Part shown: positions 12,645 through 25,158 of the stretch, piece after piece
Numbering within the stretch: the first letter of the stretch is position 1
Layout of the letters: the number at the start of each line of letters is the position of its first letter
DNA from: Aspidiotus rigidus
Lineage: Eukaryota; Arthropoda; Insecta; Hemiptera; Diaspididae
DNA length: 64,000 nucleotides
Reading direction: 5' to 3'
Assembly: GCA_035079385.1 (NCBI GenBank)
Contig: JAVHKY010000013.1
Coordinates: 3,348,001-3,412,000 of the forward strand
The notes under the pieces: model-generated
Seen by the model: the letters and a program-made list of their open reading frames with translations, nothing else
The model's database searches: none
What the model was told of the DNA's origin: nothing
Made by a program: the position numbers and the translations under genes

Positions 12645-13470
12645 GAGATTTTCTGGCGGAGTCAAATAAATGAAGATCAAGTTTTATGTGTACTAGTAAA
12701 TGACCTCATTTATGATTCAAGGTCACACCTGTTTCATGATGAAATCATGGCCTAGCGTGGGAATTTTTCTCACAGGGACGTACGCCCACCCGCTCTTAGA
12801 CTGATATAGGCGTGTCCGCTCGTTCTTCCCATTTTCTGAATTAATATAGACGTGGTGAACTGTAAGTCAAGCTATCTAGCTCACGGGGGGAGGGGGAGGG
12901 GGAAACGAGCAACATTAGGACGTCGTTAGTTCGAGCCGTCAGAACCATTCATGATGGATGTCTGCGACGTTATCAGCATTCAGTTTGAGCTCTCTCTTCC
13001 CTGTACTCTCTTCTATTCTCGGGATCACTCTCTTCGCTCATAAGCGACGTTATGAATGCTCCCAGAAAGTCGAAATTTTACTCAGTTCATTAGGGTAGGT
13101 CAGTTTTCGCCGGAAACCATACGGCGCATGGTAAATTTTTCAAGAGGAACCCCCCCGCCCCTCCCCCAGAACAGGTTTTCCCTGACCTCGGGCAAAATTT
13201 CTTAGCTTTTCCAAACTACATAATTATTCTAGGCCTACTATTAGCCTTCATGAAACCAGGCCTAACACACGCCTAACGTAGATCAGTATAAAAATTTAAA
13301 CTGAACCACTCATTGATGAGAAAAGGTGGACTGAACTCGCACATTACATACGCAGGCTCGAGGTCACGGTTGTTGACGTCATAGTTACAGGAGGCCTCAG
13401 GGTGGGTTGGGAACTCGCAAATTTTGGAATCAAGGGCTAAGATTTAGGAAACTTCAGGAAAGACATGAAA
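12645..13470 (+). repeat. Mosaic TGACGTCA repeat, copy B
   Basis: Starts AAGAGATTTTCTGGCGGAGTCAAATAAATG and keeps the order of copy A: AAATGACCTCATTTAT, CTCACAGGGACGTACGCCC, TTCATGATGG, TTCTATTCTCGGGATCACTC, TATTAGCCTTCATGAAACC, TAAACTGAACCA, TTGACGTCATAG, then one minisatellite unit (GAACTCGCAAATTTTGGAAT). It is shorter than copy A because only one minisatellite unit is present. Confidence 0.8.
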
Positions 13471-15685
13471 AATGTCAACATTATAAAAAAGGTCATCTGT
13501 TAATACACAGGACAATCACTAGAGACCGCATCAACGCCTCAAGGAAAAGGATGAAGAGTCCTACAAAGTATTACGCGAGCACGCAGGAGAAAACCGACCT
13601 AAGGAACAAAAATCAATTTTTCCAATATTGCAAAATCAAAATATAACTCCTGTGCACCTAGAATTCTGTTCACCAACTGGAGTTGTTGGGCGGCGGATGG
13701 AGGATATTTTTAGAGTCGGCTCGCGTCGTACTGCTGCTCCACGTATCTGTTTGATAGGACAAGAGAATTTTGAGCTCATTTACGGGGACAGCACTGGAGA
13801 AAAACAGACAACACGTGTTTTTGACAGAGGAGATCTTGATGATGACGAGATAGGATATTATGGGGTAATGTGAACGTACCATGCAAAAAATTTTATCGTA
13901 TTGTTGCTCACAATCGCGCATTATATCGAATGTTTTTTTTCCAATTTTTTAATATTTAATCGCAAAATATCTCGTGGGGACCATTTTCACCTAAATCACG
14001 TTAAAAAAGACCCTCCAAGTGAAAAAAAAAAAATCGTACGTAACCTAAAAAATGATTTTTTGCTGACCAGGTCGGTGTTCCTGTGCACACTCACAATTAT
14101 GAGGCGAATCGACCTAGGCTGCAAATGACGTAGTTTATAGGCAACTTTTTTCGCAGTCATAATTTCAATTCCATCCGAAGTTTATGCACCATAAATGCGA
14201 GGGTCGCTTCGACAACAATTTTCCATTTGACAATTAGAGAATTTGGCAAATAAATCCGCAGTCAAAAATTCAATTACGTTCTCATTCATCTTACGTATCT
14301 GTCAAACACGACTATTACAATAAAAATATTACTTCGAGCGCTCCAAAACGAGTAGGTCTCGATCCAGGTGTGGGAATAAAATTTGTCTAAAATTTCCTTA
14401 CGAGAAAGCAGCAATTTTTTTCTCAAATAATGACAACGAAGACCACGAGACGTTAAATTTTTTCTTTTCTTCGGTGACACTAATTAGGCTCAGCACGTAT
14501 TCACCAAGAGAAACTACAACGAGCACGTGATCACTCGCCGCATCTACGAAACGAGTCCTACCTCCGATACATTCGAAATTCCAAACCCCCGCAATCGCTT
14601 CTACGATTATTATTTTCAAAACTACATCTACGGATGTACATAAGCGCTCGTTCGTTCTTTTCAAGGTGACTTTAAATAATTTCTATAGTGGAACGTTCGG
14701 CAAAAGACAAGATGATAGCGAGCCAAGGGTGCCATAACGTACAAATCACAGCATCTTTTATCATTCGCACGTACTGAATATAATATTTTGTATTACTCCA
14801 AATTCCGTCAACGTTCTTCGCTCGTTTCCTTCCCTCTACATCGTTTCGACACAATATCTCATACTCATTATCTCTTCTTCTTTTCTCTATTGACGCAGAT
14901 AAATCAACACTCAGAAGACCAAGGCTCTCTTTTTCATCGAATCAACGAATGTACCCATCACAACAGAGCTTCATAAAGCACGATTCATTCGCATTAATTG
15001 AACTACACAGAATTACATGCACGTAGCTGGGACCAGTAGTACAACTCAGTCGCTCAGTCCCACACGATATTGGAGTAGTCTGAGTACTAGTGTATCAACG
15101 CGAAAGAAGATCGAAAATGAAGATAAACGAAAGGAGAGCGAGAGGGAGAGAAAGAGGAGAGATATATACACCAAGAAAGGGGCAGCAGAGTCGGTCAATA
15201 AAAACTAATAATAAACGATCGGGCTGGCGTCGTCGTTTTATAACTGGTCAGTTCGGCCACGTATACCACATATATAATACACAGAAGAGAAGACGTATTA
15301 GGGCTACACACGTACACAATATTTTTTTATTAAGCGAATTTAACGAAAATTCCGGTTGCCTTTCTGGCAATATGGCTCGGCCAGAATGAGCCTGTGTGTA
15401 CTCCTGTTCAACTTGGGCGATACCACTGCACCGTATTCGCACCTTCAAGATCAGTATCTTCGCACTTTCCACCTTGATAAGGGCATAAATGACAATCATA
15501 CAATTACGCCATTCTTGTACCGAGATCGACTGTTCATGATAAACCAGTATTTTGCTTCTTCCCGAAGAACGAACGACAGAGAGGGAAGAGCGAAGAAAAG
15601 AGGCGTCCATCAAGATAATTGTATCGATTTTATGCTTTTTTGTTTTTTTCCACGCGCTTTTTGACGTTTTACCTGTGCGACGACC

Positions 15686-15718
15686 ATTATCATCATCATC
15701 ATCATCACCATCATCATG
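15686..15718. repeat. ATC trinucleotide microsatellite
   Basis: ATTATCATCATCATCATCATCACCATCATCATGACG is an imperfect run of about ten ATC units. It creates an Asp-rich frame on the minus strand (DDGDDDDDDN) that should not be taken as protein. Confidence 0.9.
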
Positions 15719-17475
15719 ACGGTTTGAAAACATACCGACGAAAATCCGGCGTCCGACATTAACATCCCGAGATAATAGCGTTGACGTTTCCGCAGGTCAT
15801 TTAAAGAATCTCTTTCTTTCTTTTTTTCTGTAGCCTCCCTCTCAGTCACTCACTCGCTCGCCAAGTTAACGACGACGCTCGTTATATTGTACTTTATTAA
15901 CATAAGAGAGAGAAGAACATAACGATGACATCGTAATAATATATGGCATTATTTTCTGCTCGTGCTTACGTAATGCGGGCGGGTACACAAAAAAATACAC
16001 GTACAAAATACCTCCTAAGTGTGTATGTGTGTGCGCGCTGGCTTCGAACTATAATGTCTCTCTCCTGATGGAAAACCATAAACCAGATGTGAAGCTCGCC
16101 TCTCGTACTACGTGCAAATACTCAAATAACATTACTAGCAAGCTACGTATCGGTGATGATGGACTAAATGCGTATCCCACAGCAATGGTATATGTAGTAC
16201 GGGTAGTACGGGTTACCCTTGACTTTGAAAATGTAACGAAACGAAAGAGGTGAACGAACAATCTTTCGTGTATTATTTGACATCAGCCATAATGACTACC
16301 AAACGGTAAACAAATGTAAAATTACATTTAAATTGTGCAAGTAGGTATAACTTATACGCTACAAAGTAAGATGCAGAACGTAACAGAAGCCACAAAATAA
16401 GTACAGTGGACATGTTAATGAGAAACACTTTACATACAACATTCTAATTGAAAGGAAGTACCTCGCTTTGCTGTCGGAAGAATCTAAAGATGTTAATTCG
16501 AAAATACGACCACTTGAAAGGAGGAAGAAAGGGTACGGACAACTAGCCTGCAACACTGAAAATGACAACTACCCAACGCAAGATAGAGAGCACAACAGAA
16601 GCCACAACACGGGTGGTGGAAATTTTGATGACATATCGCGTGATGTATTTTAGTACAGTACTAAAATCGGCGGGCACTTGGAAGAAGTAAAAAATATTAT
16701 ACAAAAGAGAAACTGAGGATCAATGAACAGAACTGAAAGAGACAACTGCCAGGAAAATGAGAATCTGGAATAGGGCCGAACCAGACGTTCCTTTCATTAT
16801 TGAATAGACACGTAGAATGCACTCATAAAATGTTACGCATTTCTGGTCAATAGACTCCTGTATTTGATTTTGGAGATTTCTTCAACCATGCGACAAGAAA
16901 TAGTAAATCAATACAGCGGCAACTGCAAGAACATGACAAGCCGCTCCCGATCACGACAAAAATCTAACGGATTCAGAATAGTACACCTTAGAAAAGTAAA
17001 CCGTCAACTTTATTGTAGAAACTACCTAATGTCCATAGCAGGCTGCATCAAATTTGTATTTCTCAATGACGGAGTGCTAAAAATTTGGCTCGTCTAATTT
17101 TTTTGAAATTACACTCGTTACAAAGGAATGTATTGCTATTTTTATTCTTTTTGATTATCAACACTATCGCTGCCTACAGTCAGTCGCTAAGCCTCGCGAA
17201 GTCACGAATGGGATTACGTCTACATTAGAAGGAATAAATTTACAGCAGTGATGAATCTAGAAAAACGAAATGAGGGGTGGGCGAAATTTCCCGCATCAGC
17301 GTGGAGAGTTTCTTGTTTTGCTCCCTGCCCTTTCAATTCCTGGTACATTACGGGTACCATGTATACATATTACCTTCCCAAGTCGCGTTTCTCGTACTTC
17401 ATCTCTCTTTCCCTTCTCATTTCCTTTTTTCCTCCTTTGGAGATGTTTTATGTCTTTACTGAGCACCTACCCCTA

Positions 17476-17593
17476 ATTGACGTCACAATTTGAAGACATC
17501 ATCGGTCAGCCTTGTGACGTCACAATCTATATTTTTCAGATCCCATGTGCTCCATAAAACAGGTTTCCTATCACCTTTCGTTAACTCAGTTAA
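17476..17593 (+). repeat. Mosaic repeat fragment ending at the TTAA insertion site
   Basis: TTGACGTCACAATTTGAAGAC, TTGTGACGTCACAATCTAT and TCCATAAAACAGGTTTCC match, in inverse orientation, 28490-28580 of mosaic copy C. The match continues up to the TTAA at 17590-17593 and resumes after the inserted element with AGAACCCGTCAG at 18069, so this copy was split by the insertion. Confidence 0.85.
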
Positions 17594-18064
17594 GGGTGTG
17601 CTTTACTTGTGAAAATATGCTTGTAAAACATGGTACCGAAAATCACATTTTACTGCTCGAATTTTCAACGGATCTTTCTGAATAATTGAAATGTTTTCCA
17701 GACGGGTTCAACCAGGAGCGCTATTGAAGCAGTTTTTAATACTTTCTCAAATAAACAATGAAATTGGTGAAAATTCGTCTATTTTGTGACAAGAGTGAAA
17801 TTTTTCTGGAGCCAAAATTCAGGATTCTGTTCCGATAGCGCCTTCCATTGAACCCTTCTGTAATTCGTCAGAAAAATGAAGCCCTGAGACAAGTGACCTT
17901 GCAAAATCATTCCTCGTCATTCGTTAGGAGGACTACCCACGCACACCCGACAAGCGTCGCGCAGTGACCGCTGGCTTACCGAACGTTGTAGGGTTTTTGG
18001 GGATGTTTATGCAACTTATCGTACACCGTTTCGGAGTTTTCGAACGAACAAGTAAAGCATACCC
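17594..18064. mobile_element. TTAA-flanked foldback element, 471 bp, non-autonomous
   Basis: Bounded by TTAA on both sides (17590-17593 and 18065-18068). Termini are inverted: left GGGTGTGCTTTACTTGT, right ACAAGTAAAGCATACCC. A second inverted pair lies inside: GACGGGTTCAACCAGGAGCGCTATTG near 17701 against the complement of CGATAGCGCCTTCCATTGAACCCTTCTG near 17833. The un-inserted sequence survives in mosaic copy C (minus strand across 28460-28500), where a single TTAA joins the two flanks. TTAA duplication is typical of piggyBac-type elements, but the GGG...CCC ends do not settle the superfamily. No transposase frame is present. Confidence 0.85.
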
Positions 18065-21000
18065 TTAAAGAACCCGTCAGTTCTTGACAGAACTTTTGAG
18101 AGAGAAGGTATTTTCGCAGAAGACCAATAAAATTTCTGAATCAATGCCTATAGATAACATATTCACCTTTTCTCCGCATCGAACGGTCCCAACTTTACTT
18201 GATCTGATGGCTTAACGAAAGAGTACACAATAATTGTATCTAATTCCTCTGCAATAAGATCAAGAATGTATTTCTCATGAGGTCGAAATCAGTGAAAATG
18301 GGCACTTAAGTTGGTAGGTACGTACTACAGACCGCAATCATTACATACGAGTAAATATCTTCTCCGTGGTCTCTATTAACCACGAGTCGACGTCACTTTA
18401 ATAGAACAGCGGTAGTTCCTCGTACATGCACCAGGTGGATACCCTCTCTTGCGAGGAATTGTGTGACGTCAGTTACATAAAGAGGAAAATACATCTCATT
18501 AGTGCAGAGTAGGATACATAGAAAGCCTACGTAGGAGCTTCGTGTTCACTCGGTGCAGTCTAGGACGGGACTGCTACTTGCAGCCAACAAAGAACGCGCA
18601 GGCAATTCAGAATCGAATAAGAGGAAACTGAAAACCAATACTTCGCACAGTAGCCAGGTCTCTCTCTTATCAAAGAGACTAATGTACAACGAACGGGTTA
18701 CGAAGCAACGCCGTTCCAAAGCAATGAATAGGCTTACACACTTACTCTCAATGTTTTTACAGGAGGAAAAGAAAAAGAGAGAAGGAAACAAGTACTCGGG
18801 AGAACTCTGTGACGTTGACTACAGCCACGACCTAATAATTGTTTGCATCGTGATTCTTATCGTTCATTTCGCTATTTTCTTCGTTCTGCTTCGTTCGTCG
18901 ATTCTCTCCTCTTCCATTATAATATACTTTTTCCTCTTTTCTCTCCTATGGTTCACTCTTCACAACTCCTTCCTCGAGGCCGCCCATTCGATCAGTTAAG
19001 AAATCCACATTTAAATTATTATACGTAGCTCCCATGTCCAACGGAATGCGTTTGTTTTTTTTTCGTCTTTCTTTTACGGCTTTGACTCCATTGTTCGAAT
19101 GGAAAATAAGAAGAAAAAAATATATATATAAATACATATAAAGACACCTCGGAAACTACAAAGACTCAATGTAGTGTTCAAGATTCACTTTTGCGAGTGT
19201 TGGAAGAACGGGTACAGGATATTTCAATAAAAATATCGCGCACACTAAAACGCATTTTGTTGAGCGTTTAATTAATCCTAAGTCTTAACCATATAAGACC
19301 TGGATAAGTGATATCTATACACTTTCATCAGATTAAATTTTTTTACGAACGTGTTAAATGGAGAATATTGTTTTTATTGCGTTTTTTTGTTATTCCCCTT
19401 TTAGTACCGTCGCTATCTATCACCGTTAGTAAACATGAAATTATGAAACGTTAAACACGCTTCGATGAAGATTTTATGGCCGTGGAATTGTTGATGGCAA
19501 TAAGCGCCGCCGTATGACTTGGAAATATAGTATGGGACTACGCAAAATTTTATAATCATTCAAATTCACACGATTCGCTGACCTGGAGTGTTGAAATATA
19601 TTGCACAGCGAAGACAATGGAGTATTTTCTGAAGAAGTTCAATGTACCTACTAATTCTATCTGAATTGATGACAGAATAAGAATAGAGCATGAGAAATTA
19701 TGAAATAAAAGGTACGAAATTACGCCTCTTCCGAGCTGCAACACGTGCGACAGGCCCTATCTTGATAACGACATTGATTTTGTGGCTGTTTCATACGTGG
19801 GGAGTTGCAGCCGCATACCCATTAAAATGCGCAAGAATATTCAAACTTCTCGACTATTTGAGCAAAATATTTCACGCAATTTATTGCTCGGAACCATATT
19901 TCATCTTAACGAAGTTTGCTAAGCATGAAGCTACAGAAAGAATGACTAGAAAATTTTTCATATTGGTCGAGGACGGTATCTCATTACCATAGGAAAACTT
20001 GGCGTCGACAAAGCATTGCACAATTCTTCGCATGCGTAATTTGTTTTTTTACATCTTTGTTGTCTATTTGATCATTTGCTGACGGGTCCAGATAGGCACT
20101 ACATACTACACAAATAGATAATACATATAAGACAAAATATGACGCACGTTCTGTATAATCTGTGCACGGATATATTATCATAAAAATGTTTATTAAATTC
20201 ATCCTATCTACAAGTCTTGCAAATCTGTACTACCATAATGTACTCGTATAATGCTCTTGAAAGAAAATACAATCTACACAGATTTACATCACCCAAACAA
20301 ACCTTTATACAGAATGAATTTCTCTTTATCGCTCCTTTAAATAGAATATCTCAAAGTAATCTTCGTAACATCCCACATGTTGAACTAGCACTTTGCATGT
20401 ACGCAAAGAAACCGCTGTCTTAAACAAATGTATTTAGCTTCTTTCAGACAATTGTAGTCACTATAAAAATCATACGTGTTATCACTTTTATCATGATAGA
20501 CACAAAAACGACACCAATAAATGTTTGTAAAAATTCATGAAGGCGGGAATTGTTACAGGAATAATGTAAAAAGAAGAAAAGCGCACAACTTTCTGCTGAT
20601 TCACATGTTTTTATAGTCTTCTTCTTGCTGTATTCAATAAGTTTTAAAAATTAGGATCTTCATCATTAAGATTTGGATGTTGCAATGAGAAATACAATGG
20701 CAAATATAAGAACTTGCTGAATAGAAAAATGGAAACTGCAGTCACACATTGTAATCATCAAAACACGATGATGGAACTTTGACCACAATACTTTGAATTG
20801 AAGTCAAGTACGTAATCTTCTTGGGACAATCTTTGACCTTTGTCAGCTCGTACTATTATCAAAACAACGATGTTTTTGTAGGAGTAGACAGACGTTCGTC
20901 GCGATAAGACAGAAAAAAGTATTGCCAAAATGAAATGAACACCGTTACACCAGTTTTCTCTGTCTTCTACCTATTTTAATTATCTAACTTGATAGAAACG

Positions 21001-22318
21001 GAAACTTTGAAATACCGATATTGGTTGTATGTTGGACGGCTGTTTAATATTACTACCGGTATTTGTACCGGTATAGGTATAACAGAATCGGGCTTGAAGT
21101 CTCGATAAAATTTATTTTTCACAAAACAATTTTATTATGAACTAACTTACACATAGTAGAGTTTTACGATCACCAACAAACGCTTGGAAAATATTTCAAA
21201 GGGTTCCTCATTAAAATCCCCACGAAAATACCTGCGAGAAGTTGTCGAAATATACCTATCTTTATTTTTCAAATTTTCGCGTCAAGTATTTGTAAATTTA
21301 GAACTCTAGAAATCACGTGATAGTTTGAAACCCCTACTTATAACTTATTATCTAAAATTGAAGATTTGAGTTGCTCGGATTAGCCTTATCAGCACTTGAA
21401 GAAGTGCAAAGAGGTTACTTTCTTGAAGAGCAACTCTTCGTAACTGATTTTTTGGAAGGGAGTGGACGTGATTTTTTTGCCGTCTCTCCAATGACGTACC
21501 AGCAAAACTATGATCTGAAGACTGAGGCTGATGACATCAACTACTGCAGGCAAAAAGACACCTTATCTAACAGATCGGTATTTTGTAAATACTTTTTAAC
21601 GGTAGATTCTTGGAGGGGTCTCTTTGTTGACCAAAGAAGGTAACCGCATCACCGAGCACTTCAGCCAAGTTGATAAAATAACTCTGAACCATCAAATTTC
21701 TTAAGATAATTTTCAAAAAATCATCGAGCATCTACAGACATGAATTGGCAGTTCTTTAGAAAATTGAACCACAATAGATAGTAGCTCAAAATAGAGATTT
21801 CAGTTTACACCTTCGAGTCTACTTGACGGCTTAAAGGAGTCAACTCGGTTCATGCTTTCAAATGTATTCAAATTTTCACTCAATTTATGCGCGATAATGT
21901 TTGTATCGATTGACTGAATTAATTCAAGGAGTACCCCGCCTACTTTGTTTATGCGATAGTTTACTCTAGCTTAGACTATTCTGGAACATAAGTGGTAGGC
22001 CTACATAGATACACAAGCACATATTGTCTAGTTTTCACCACAGAGACGCATATTCTTGCACGCTGGCACTCGCAGATAAAGTACTTAGTTCAAGTTCTTG
22101 TAAGGAAATTTCAAATGATAGCCGAGTGTCAGTTGATTTCTCTATTATGAGTTGAGATCCGCAAAACAAAATGCGTTAATACGTAAACGATCACCCGATT
22201 CTTACGTGCATTAGACATCTTACATGAATTAGATTTACACTCAATTTTCAAATCAAATTTCAAAAATTATCATTTGCTCCATAGAATACATGATAGAATG
22301 ATCGAAAGGAGCTCCAAT

Positions 22319-23068
22319 CAAACTATAGGACTTGCAGAACGAAGACTCTCAACAGATAAATCTTTCCTCTAATTTTTCAACCCAACTAGGGTCCACAGAC
22401 TACTCCAAGAATCCCTGAAGCGTTAAAACCTCTTCCACCAATGGAAGATTCCTTTTTTGCTGACAATTTCCTAGCAACATATTCCCCATCTCCTCATATT
22501 CTTGGAGTCTCAAACCAACTAGGATTTGAGGAACAAAGACTTTTTACATATAAATATGAGTATGACACAATTCCTTAATCTTCCAACTCAATCATGGCCC
22601 ACGGACTACTGTGAGAATCGCTGAAGTGTTGAAACCTTTTTTTCTGATAATTTCCTAGCAACATACTCTCCATCTTCTATTCTAAGAATTCCAATTCAAC
22701 TAGAACTTGAGGACCAAACACTTTTTTTCAGATAAATATAATACATTCCCCTATCTTCCCGTCCAACTAAAGCCCACAGACTACTCTAAGAATCTCCAAA
22801 GCGTTAAAACCTTTTCCACCAATAGAAGACTACTTTTTTCTGATAATTTTCTGGCAACATATTTCCAACTTTTTATTCTGAGAATTCCAATTCAACGAGG
22901 ACTTGAGGACCAAAAATTTTTTTCAAATAAATATAATACATTCCCCAATACTACCACCCAACCAGGCCCAGAGACTAATATCACCGCAGTCTTGGAACGT
23001 CTTCCACCTATAGGAGTTTACTTTTTTCTGATAATTTTCTGGCAACATCTTCCCCATCTCATCGTATT
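22319..23068 (+). repeat. Tandem array, about 190-bp unit, four copies
   Basis: Units start near 22381, 22581, 22761 and 22958 (spacing 200, 180, 196). Each has a CCAACTAGGGTCCACAGACTACT-like start, AAGCGTTAAAACCT, TTTTTTCTGATAATTTTCTGGCAACAT, ATTCCAATTCAACTAGGACTTGAGGACCAAA and ATAAATATAATACATTCCCC. Divergence between units is about 15-25% by eye. An in-frame 121-codon stretch over units 3-4 follows from the near-195-bp period and is not evidence for a gene. Confidence 0.85.
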
Positions 23069-23234
23069 CTGATCTATTAGGTCTCAATAACTCAGAAATT
23101 AGAACAATATATCTTTTAACGCTTAGAAACAATAGTAACTCTCTCTTTCCAACTGAACCGCAATTCACAATGTACACTGAACACTTGTCTCCCGCATCCA
23201 TTCTCTCCTCATAATCCTGTCACTTATTCATTGA

Positions 23235-23680
23235 GGTATCCATAAGTTACGTAAGGCATTTTTTCCTTATTTCTTTCTTTCTCTTTTTTTCTTTTCTTTT
23301 CTTTTGTTTGTGGGGGGGGGGGGGGAAGAGGGTCAAGCCAAGTCTCACCAAAACTCACGCGAGGGGGAGGGGGTGCCGACCAATCTCACGTAATCTTTTT
23401 CTCAGACAAATACATTCTAAAATATTGCCAAACTGGCTTAAATTTAATAAAAACTAGTCCTTTTTGAATAGGTATATAAAAATGTGATCAAGAAAATTAC
23501 ATTTTTTTAATAGATAAACGCGATTAAGCACAGATAAATGTATTTAAAGCAAAAATACACATTTCGGAAAATCTCACGCGAGATAAGAGGGAGGAGGGGG
23601 TCAAGGAAAATCTCACTATATCTCACCAAGGGGGCTCGAAAAATCACAAAAATCGCCTCACGTAAATTATAGACGCCCCT
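23235..23680 (+). mobile_element. TIR element family (CATAAATTACGTGAGG), copy 2, both ends present
   Basis: Left end GGTATCCATAAGTTACGTAAGG and right end CCTCACGTAAATTATAGACGCCCC are imperfect inverted repeats. The interior carries the family blocks plus a poly-G run near 23310. It is about 446 bp, non-coding, and ends directly against the RNase H LINE fragment. Flanking triplets are TGA (left) and TTA (right), compatible with a diverged 3-bp target duplication. Confidence 0.8.
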
Positions 23681-23682
23681 TA

Positions 23683-24180
23683 CCAGAAAATTTTCATCTA
23701 GGTCCCCAGCCGCTCGGAGATCCAAGGCAATGAAAAAGTAGATTTAGCCGCCAAAACACTTCCATAGATCAACTCGCCTTCACTACGGTCTCATCCACAC
23801 CATCCATCTCAAAATTACGGACAAATGGATCACACTCTGCCAAAATCAAATCTCATTAAATAAATTAGGCCAACTGAAGCCATCACCACTCGCGTGAGCT
23901 CAATCACACCAAGAATCCCACCGTCACTAAATCTACCTCACACATCTTCGAATTGGTCACACGTGACTCACACACACTCACCTTCTTTCCAAGCTTTTCC
24001 CGCTCCCATGCGTATATTGTAGCCAGACCCGTTGCCAAGGTGGGGCAAGAGTGGACTGAGCCCCTCCTCCAGCCAGACATATCTTAATAAAACAAAGAAT
24101 CTCGGCCCCCCTAATTTCAATAAGAGTCGCTCCTTCAAATGCACTCTAGTTATTGGCCTCCCCGCTCGCAGTCACCCACA
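23683..24180 (+). pseudogene. Decayed non-LTR retrotransposon ORF2 tail (RNase H and CCHC-like end)
   Basis: One frame, broken by at least five stops, reads QKIFI*VPSRSEIQGNEKVDLAAKTLP and, 190 bp on, LTHLRIGHT*LTHTHLL, LPCVYC and ARHILI. VPS...I.GNE..D.AAKT is the C-terminal part of the retrotransposon RNase H. RIGHT.LTH..LL...PC..C...HIL is the tail that follows it in I/Jockey-type LINEs. The usual Trp before VPSH is a stop here. Reverse transcriptase is not found, and TIR copy 2 abuts the 5' side, so the element is truncated there. It is not functional. Confidence 0.85.
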
Positions 24181-25128
24181 TTTCCGCATGCCCATCTTCA
24201 GCATCTCTCAGTCATTTCTCTAAATTTCACCACCAATCGAAACAACTTTCGCCGCTGACCTTTCGATTCGTCCAAAATATCATCTATCTAAAAGCAACAA
24301 ATTACATCCAACGCATCTAGACTCGATTCGTCATCAAGCTCATAACTCGAGTATAGTTAAGAGCTTGTAAACTGAATTTTTAAAAAATCTATGCTTCATT
24401 GTGTTGCATTTATTCAAAAAAAAAAAAATGATTTTCTGGATTATTTCTATACAAAACCATTTAGCACCTGTATCTAAACAATATAAAAATAAGAAGAATT
24501 TGAAATACTGACTCTTTTTTAGCATTAGAAATTCAAACACGAACGGTCGATCAACGTCACAAGCACAGATGCATTCTTCTCCACCTAAACCACAATTTTT
24601 TATCGTTGCTTGGACAGCCTGTCCTTGGCTGAATTTAAACGCTCTTAGAACACTCGACAACGAAGTAATTTGGCGTGGTTTACAGATTTTAGTCAAAATA
24701 TACAGCTTTAGATGAGCAGTACCTCCCGCAGTGAAACTCCAACTGCCGATTACACACTCAATTTTTTCAACATAAGTTAGGTTCGCGAATAAAACATGGG
24801 TTTTTTAAACGCGGGTCGTAAAAAATTAAGGGGGTCACACGCAGCTTATATAAACCAGAGGTCGGTCCTAATTAACGAGATTCGCTGGTATAAAGATTCA
24901 CCTCAAACTGGTTACTGCGAACGTCGATAATAATAGTTTACCGGCGGCATAGGCTGAAGGACGATAGGACATTTAGAAGAGGATTCTCCGCGGTCATTCT
25001 GGGCACAAAACATAATACGATCTCGGGCGTTAAGAGGACCTCAATCTCAGTGCTTTCCGCGCGCAATAAGAAACAACGTTTCAAATAGGTATAAATCAGA
25101 GAGAGTAATACACATAAAGCGTACAAAC

Positions 25129-25158
25129 CTGTTTTTCTCTAGTTCATTGTGCGTGGAC
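25129..25158 (-). CDS. MXD: MXD-like repressor, exon 3: 30-nt microexon with the basic region
   Basis: On the minus strand, GCATTACAG is followed by G TCC ACG CAC AAT GAA CTA GAG AAA AAC AG and then donor GTTTGT. It encodes (R)STHNELEKN(R), joined to split Arg codons on both sides: AG|G with exon 2 and AG|A with exon 4. HN.LE..RR is the E-box-reading basic region of bHLH-zipper proteins; His, Glu and the Arg pair contact the CACGTG core. Without this exon the protein would keep its reading frame (30 nt) but lose DNA binding. It is far below normal gene-finder limits and lies 4.7 kb and 22.3 kb from its neighbours. Confidence 0.93.

Larger units (their letters stand above)
2872..25128 (-). other. 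MXD-like gene intron 3 (22.3 kb), repeat-filled
   Basis: Intron between the 30-nt basic-region exon and the helix-loop-helix exon, bounded on the minus strand by GTTTGT (donor at 25128) and TTTTGCAG (acceptor at 2872). Interrupted codon phase is 2 and matches on both sides. It contains the TIR elements, mosaic repeats, minisatellite, TTAA element, tandem array and LINE fragment listed separately. Between them (about 4.3-6.6, 9.0-12.0, 13.9-17.4, 18.1-22.3 and 24.2-25.1 kb) I see only AT-rich sequence with no recognised exon. Confidence 0.85.

Noticed and set aside
13628..13873. 81-codon frame ending DDDEIGYYGVM
   Set aside because: Interesting composition but directly abuts the mosaic repeat, with no recognised family and no splice support.
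15248..15733. 161-codon minus-strand frame with an Asp run
   Set aside because: The acidic run is the ATC microsatellite, an overlapping plus frame is equally long, and no domain is visible.
18553..18999. 148-codon plus-strand frame with a hydrophobic C-terminal half
   Set aside because: Hydrophobicity follows from T-rich DNA; no signature and no splice context.
22707..23072. 121-codon frame with two similar halves
   Set aside because: Produced by the ~195-bp tandem units being nearly a multiple of three; the other units carry stops.
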